In this document: positions 29,999 to 33,345 of the stretch, piece by piece | Numbering within the stretch: the first letter of the stretch is position 1 | How the letters are laid out: every line of letters starts with the position of its first letter | Origin: a virus | IMG/VR virus record: IMGVR_UViG_3300020204_000208 | Location: 1-33,345 of that record | Direction: 5' to 3' (one strand) | DNA: 33,345 nt | Notes under the pieces: generated by a model | The model's input: only the letters and a program-made list of their open reading frames with translations | Database searches by the model: none | Told to the model about the DNA's origin: nothing | Position numbers and translations under genes: made by a program

Positions 29999-30343
29999 AT
30001 GAGTGCCCAAACGTCTTCGTCCGAACTGCACGAAAGATTTGTAACTATGTACGAAATGTACCTTGATGGTCATTCGTACGAAAAAATTGGTAAACGATTT
30101 GGTATTAGTCGCGAGCGAGTGCGTCAGATTCTTAAAAAACGAAGTTCGACGGACGAATATGAAAAAATTAGACAAAGGATTTTGAACCGACGTGTCAACA
30201 CTTGGCAGGTAAAAGAAATCGCTTCGTTGATTTCGAATGGTTATTCCTGCCGTGAGATTGCAGGTATTTTGGGCTGCAGTGTTGACTGTGTGAAAAGGGT
30301 TTCTTCGAAGTACAACTTTCAGAAGTTAAAGAAAGTGGGCTAA
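29999..30343 (+). CDS. Sigma-70 region 4-like HTH regulator
   Basis: A 114-residue protein with two helix-turn-helix units. The first (about 18-48), MYLDGHSYEKIGKRFGISRE followed by RVRQILKK, is very close to sigma-70 region 4, where ISRERVRQI contacts the -35 element. The second (68-105), TWQVKEIASLISNGYSCREI then AGILGCSVDCVKRV, looks like a resolvase-type HTH. It lacks region 2, so it is not a full sigma factor; it may redirect host RNA polymerase or act as a repressor. It lies next to the divergent control region and before the fibre genes. Confidence 0.8.
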   Translation: MSAQTSSSELHERFVTMYEMYLDGHSYEKIGKRFGISRERVRQILKKRSSTDEYEKIRQRILNRRVNTWQVKEIASLISNGYSCREIAGILGCSVDCVKRVSSKYNFQKLKKVG

Positions 30344-30350
30344 TATTTAG

Positions 30351-30359
30351 AAAGGAGGG
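30351..30359 (+). promoter_or_regulatory. Orphan Shine-Dalgarno
   Basis: AAAGGAGGG is an excellent ribosome site, but the next ATG (30384) is 24 bases away. A 32-codon frame starting ATT at 30364 is the only reading at normal distance. GAGAG at 30371-30375 is a weaker site at the right distance for 30384. Confidence 0.4.
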
Positions 30360-30383
30360 CCGTATTTACAGAGAGCATAATAG

Positions 30384-31214
30384 ATGCCTGCGTGCCCGCA
30401 TTATCCGAGCCGACATAGCCTACACGCCCCAAATTTTGAAGGTGCTATTGCGGCACTTGTAGAATGCATTTATACGGTTAGCGGCGTGGGCACAACTTCA
30501 TTTACGATTGATCCTTCGGGGTACGCCTCAAATTTTGAGGGTTTAGTTCAAGTTATTGAGGACTTGAACTTTACGATGAGCGGTATATCCGCTGGCGGCG
30601 GAGGGGGTGGCAGTGGTGTTTATTTAGCTGGATCAGGTCTGTATTTGACTGGAGGAGATACGTTTAATGTCAACTTCAACACCATTTATCAGGAGGCAAT
30701 TTCCGGTTATTTCTTAGCACAAGCAGATCTCGCCGTTCTTTACAGCGGCACCTACGTTGTTTACAGCGGAAGTCAGGGCACTGGCGGGGGTGGAGGTGGC
30801 GGCGGAGCTAGTTTTGTTACCGTCGGAACTGCACCGACTGCTGGATACAGCGGCGGCTCTCTGTGGTTCGATACTAATGAAGGACGCTTGTTTGTTTATG
30901 CATCGGGCGCTGGTGTTAGCAACCCTGATTGGTATCAAACAAACGCAGAAGCTCTAGTGCATAAGTCTGAACAGCCTCCGTCTGGAGCTGGATATAACGC
31001 CCCGCCGCGGGATGGTTCACTTTGGTTTAGCACCATGTTGGGCTCGCTATTTGTTTATGATGCCACAAGTTCTGGTTGGTATGAAGCCGGACCGACTCGC
31101 AGCGTGGCTTACGGAGAAGCTGCACCATCACCTACAGAAGCAGGCGCTGGCTGGCTGGACAGCACTGTTAATAGCTTAAAAATTTGGAACGGCACAAGCT
31201 GGGCTGCCATTTGA
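30384..31214 (+). CDS. Tail-fibre protein with WF/WY repeats
   Basis: A 276-residue fibre protein. The N-terminus has a duplicated unit: NFEGAIAALVECIYTVSG (17-34) and NFEGLVQVIEDLNFTMSG (50-67). Two Gly-rich linkers follow (70-77, 132-141). Three copies of a fibre unit follow: GGSLWFDTNEGRLFVY (157-172), DGSLWFSTMLGSLFVYDATS (210-229) and AGWLDSTVNSLKIWNGTSW (255-273), each ending near a Trp. The same type of unit occurs in the 21813 fibre. It likely attaches to host surface glycans or proteins. ATG 30384 is the first in frame, after a stop at 30381. Confidence 0.8.
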   Translation: MPACPHYPSRHSLHAPNFEGAIAALVECIYTVSGVGTTSFTIDPSGYASNFEGLVQVIEDLNFTMSGISAGGGGGGSGVYLAGSGLYLTGGDTFNVNFNTIYQEAISGYFLAQADLAVLYSGTYVVYSGSQGTGGGGGGGGASFVTVGTAPTAGYSGGSLWFDTNEGRLFVYASGAGVSNPDWYQTNAEALVHKSEQPPSGAGYNAPPRDGSLWFSTMLGSLFVYDATSSGWYEAGPTRSVAYGEAAPSPTEAGAGWLDSTVNSLKIWNGTSWAAI

Positions 31215-31259
31215 CATACGGCTTGGCGTCCCTAAGTTTTAGTTGGATCTTATTTCACG

Positions 31260-31382
31260 ATGTCCAGACCTAAGTCCATTGTTAACAAACTTGAGTCCAA
31301 ACCTAAAAAAACGCGCCAGGGTGATGGGGCACATTCAAAAGCCTCTCATGGCCGCAAAAAAAGTCGCGGACAAGGCAAATAA
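31260..31382 (+). CDS. Small basic phage protein
   Basis: A 40-residue, very basic protein ending HGRKKSRGQGK after KPKKTRQGDGAHSKASHG. The KxTRQGxGxHSK...RKKxRGQG order recurs in small proteins of cyanophages. No function is established. It lies 45 bases after the fibre stop and 30 bases before the next start. Its size is small, but the motif makes it credible. Confidence 0.7.
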   Translation: MSRPKSIVNKLESKPKKTRQGDGAHSKASHGRKKSRGQGK

Positions 31383-31392
31383 CTATAGAATG
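31383..31392 (+). promoter_or_regulatory. TATA-like element before 31414 gene
   Basis: CTATAGAATG directly follows the small gene's stop and lies 21 bases before ATG 31414. It is close to other -10-like elements in the + strand gaps. Confidence 0.4.
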
Positions 31393-31413
31393 AAGTCAGT
31401 AAAAACCCCCTAA

Positions 31414-31899
31414 ATGTCTTTTGCCACATTTTTGGCGGGGGAGACTTTAAGCCCCGGAGATCCAGTCGCTTTGACGAGCGCTGGTGTCGTTTATAGGTGC
31501 TGCGCTGTCGATCCGAACACCGATACACTTGTCGGCGTTTGTTTAGAAAGCGGCTCGGTCAACGGCCAAGTCCGCGTGGGGCTTGATAACGCCGGCAGTG
31601 TATTTTCTAATTTGACTGTTGGTGCTCAATATTATGTCGGGTTAACGTCGGGTACATTAATTAGTGGATACGATAATTTTTTAAATGCACTAGAAAATAC
31701 TGGTTATGCTAGTGCGACTTTAAATTATGTAGGTCGTGCGATTACAACCAGTCGGATTTCAGTTGAGCGGAGTTTTCCTTTAATAATTGTCAATCCTGCT
31801 AGTTCTTCGGTTTTATTAGAATCAAGTGTAAGCGCAGTAAGCCCGTTTTTTATTCTTCAGGAAGACGGGTCTAAAATATTGCAAGAGGATGCTAGCTAA
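31414..31899 (+). CDS. Fibre-associated beta-rich protein
   Basis: A 161-residue protein with a recurring phage fibre-type domain: LAGETLSPGDPVALTSAGVV, LVGVCLESGSVNGQVRVGLD, LTVGAQYYVGLTSGTLISGY and VGRAITTSRISV. The end repeats a short FILQEDGSKILQEDAS. It is probably a tail-fibre partner or surface protein. It starts ATG and overlaps the next ATG as TAATG (31897-31901). Confidence 0.75.
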   Translation: MSFATFLAGETLSPGDPVALTSAGVVYRCCAVDPNTDTLVGVCLESGSVNGQVRVGLDNAGSVFSNLTVGAQYYVGLTSGTLISGYDNFLNALENTGYASATLNYVGRAITTSRISVERSFPLIIVNPASSSVLLESSVSAVSPFFILQEDGSKILQEDAS

Positions 31900-32639
31900 T
31901 GGCTAACGAAAAAATTTCTCAGTTTAGTCCGCTGACTACATTAGCTAGTGGTGATTATCTGCCGATTGTTGATATTTCGGAGCCTTCTACTGCAGATCAA
32001 AACAAACGTGTTGGTGTAGATGTTCTTGATGGACGTTATTTTGCGGCGGCTAGTGGTGCAGCCTCTTTAACTCTTGCTGTATCCGCTCAAGCTTCCGGTA
32101 ATGCAGCTTTATCGAGTGCCTCAACTGCGCTTGCTTCGGGTAATGCAGGTATTTCTGTTGGTTTAACGGCACTTGCTTCGGGTAATGCAGCTCTTACTAA
32201 TGCCGCTACCGCACAGGCTTCTGGTAACGCAGCCTTAACTTCAGTCGCAGGTAAGTACGATAAGACTGGCGGCCCGATTTCTGGTCCCGTTGTTGTTCAG
32301 TCTCAATCCTTCGGTGAAACTGGCACGGTCATATCTTCTGGTGTTTGTACTCTTAATTTCGGCGCTCGTAATAACTTTGAAGTAATCCTGACGAACAACT
32401 CGACTTTTGCTTCCCCGGTTAATGCCAGTGGCGGTCAGTGCGGTTCGATTACGATTCGTCAGGACGGAACCGGTAGTCGTTTGATCACCTACAGCGGTTC
32501 CTGGAGTTTTATCTCAAATACCGCGCCGACACTCACGACTTCTGCGAGCGGCGTGGATATTTTGACGTACTATTGCGTTAACCCAAATCGCGTCAGCGCG
32601 ATTCTGTCTGCTAACTACGGTTCTGGAACCGTCTCATGA
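31899..32639 (+). CDS. Tail-fibre protein with 14-residue repeats
   Basis: A 246-residue fibre protein. N-terminus MANEKISQFSPLTTLASGDY with YLPIVDIS is typical of fibre attachment parts. Residues 63-118 are four 14-residue repeats, AxASGNAALxxAxT, coded by four 42-base units; they should form a trimeric coiled or beta stalk. KYDKTGGPISGPVVV follows, then a C-terminal beta domain with NNFEVILTNNSTFASPVNAS and GSITIRQDGTGSRLITYSGS. Host recognition is likely. Its TGA overlaps the next ATG as ATGA. Confidence 0.85.
   Translation: MANEKISQFSPLTTLASGDYLPIVDISEPSTADQNKRVGVDVLDGRYFAAASGAASLTLAVSAQASGNAALSSASTALASGNAGISVGLTALASGNAALTNAATAQASGNAALTSVAGKYDKTGGPISGPVVVQSQSFGETGTVISSGVCTLNFGARNNFEVILTNNSTFASPVNASGGQCGSITIRQDGTGSRLITYSGSWSFISNTAPTLTTSASGVDILTYYCVNPNRVSAILSANYGSGTVS
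32085..32252 (+). repeat. Four 42-base coding repeats
   Basis: Four tandem 42-base units inside the fibre gene, each coding a 14-residue AxASGNAxL unit. GCTTCNGGTAATGCAG is the most constant part. They share the ASG motif with the 18-base repeats of the 21813 gene. Confidence 0.85.
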
Positions 32640-33345
32640 TTCCGGGTAATACTCCTCAAGAATTTTTTGGTGCTGCGGCTGCAGCGGCTGGAGCTGCCGC
32701 CACCGCTGGCAGGAGCGTTCGGTTCAACTCAGCCGACTCGGCGTTTCTCAGTCGCACCTACTCGACTTCAAGCACTAATCGAAAAAAGCAAACCCTTTCC
32801 TTCTGGATCAAACGCGCTGCACTTGGATCAACCCAACGTGTCTTTGATTGTTATGACGGTACATCGTCAGCGTCAACCGTACTAATTTTTCAAAGCGATG
32901 ACACTCTGCACTTTCATGTTGGTGGATCATCAACAAACGACATAAGGACAACGCAGGTTTTTAGAGATGCTTCTGCTTGGTATCACATTGTCATTGCCGT
33001 AGACACCACGGAAGCAACCGCAAGTAATCGCGTTAAGTTGTACGTCAATGGCTCTCAAGTAACTACATTTCAAACCGCTAACTATCCTGCTCCGAATACT
33101 GACAGCCAGTTTCCGTCGTCTAATGCTGATAATCGCATAGGCACGCAATGGGGTAGTTCGTCTGGATCGCTCAATGCTTATTTGGCGCTGTTCCATTTCA
33201 TCGACGGTCAAGCTCTGACCCCATCATCATTCGGGGAGACCTCAGCCACCACCGGCCAGTGGATTGCTAAGGACTACTCGGGCAGCTACGGAACGAACGG
33301 GTTCTTCCTTGATTTCGCGGATAACAGCAACAACACCGCTGCCAC
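32636..33345 (+). CDS. LamG/concanavalin-like tail protein (partial)
   Basis: Open from ATG 32636 to the window end (236 residues). After a Ala-rich start (EFFGAAAAAAGAAATAG), it has the marine-phage LamG-like pattern: TLSFWIKRAALGSTQRVFDC, TLHFHVGG, AWYHIVIAVDTTEATASNRV, KLYVNGSQVTTF and FIDGQALTPSSFGE, ending GFFLDFADNSNN. These domains bind sugars and occur in phage fibres. It probably continues beyond the window. Start overlaps the upstream stop as ATGA. Confidence 0.85.
   Translation, partial: MIPGNTPQEFFGAAAAAAGAAATAGRSVRFNSADSAFLSRTYSTSSTNRKKQTLSFWIKRAALGSTQRVFDCYDGTSSASTVLIFQSDDTLHFHVGGSSTNDIRTTQVFRDASAWYHIVIAVDTTEATASNRVKLYVNGSQVTTFQTANYPAPNTDSQFPSSNADNRIGTQWGSSSGSLNAYLALFHFIDGQALTPSSFGETSATTGQWIAKDYSGSYGTNGFFLDFADNSNNTAA

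Overview
The window looks like the packaging and virion half of a marine cyanophage genome, read mostly on the + strand. The phage call rests on a terminase large subunit with both ATPase and nuclease motifs, a portal-like protein, a probable scaffold, a probable major capsid protein, a lysozyme-type virion protein and several tail-fibre genes. The cyanobacterial host is inferred from an NblA-like protein at about 23.74 kb. NblA drives phycobilisome breakdown, so the likely host carries phycobilisomes (Synechococcus-like). No rRNA, tRNA, CRISPR, insertion sequence, integrase, polymerase or photosystem gene is visible.

Layout. 1-2105: end of an unknown gene and three unknown proteins. 2102-4353 (- strand): a GH130-like beta-propeller and a GT4 glycosyltransferase. 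4407-9728: terminase large subunit, two more glycosyltransferases (GT-A-like and GT17) and a run of small, tightly coupled genes, including a DUF3310 protein, a DUF5872-like protein and a Cys-rich protein. 9754-15707: portal, probable scaffold, small proteins, probable major capsid protein and an abundant-looking partner protein. Two intrinsic terminators frame the capsid genes. 15750-16417 (- strand): two unknown genes. 16474-22481: HhH protein and a series of virion proteins, one with a SWIM-like zinc motif and one with a hexapeptide-repeat stalk. 22478-23285 (- strand): HTH regulator and a Dps-like ferritin. 23414-26309: small phage protein, NblA-like protein, GH104 lysozyme fused to a degenerate M23 domain, and virion proteins. 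26272-29518 (- strand): Dam-like methyltransferase and a run of putative regulators, two of them with HNH-derived CVNPxH motifs. 29519-30343: divergent control region, a 51-residue protein and a sigma-region-4-like regulator. 30384-33345: tail-fibre genes, the last running off the window.

How the genes fit together. The + strand carries virion assembly as compact, overlapping operons. AT-rich TATA-like elements, often next to small inverted repeats, sit in most of the few gaps. Host-interaction and regulatory genes are placed as - strand cassettes that abut or overlap the + strand genes with almost no spare DNA. No sheath, tail tube or tape-measure protein was recognised, so the virion type is undecided; a podovirus-like or very divergent particle fits best. 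The most unusual points are the 506-nt two-frame overlap of portal and scaffold genes, the phage Dps with one ferroxidase position changed, the NblA-like protein, the degenerate M23 domain, and the CVNPxH regulator cluster.
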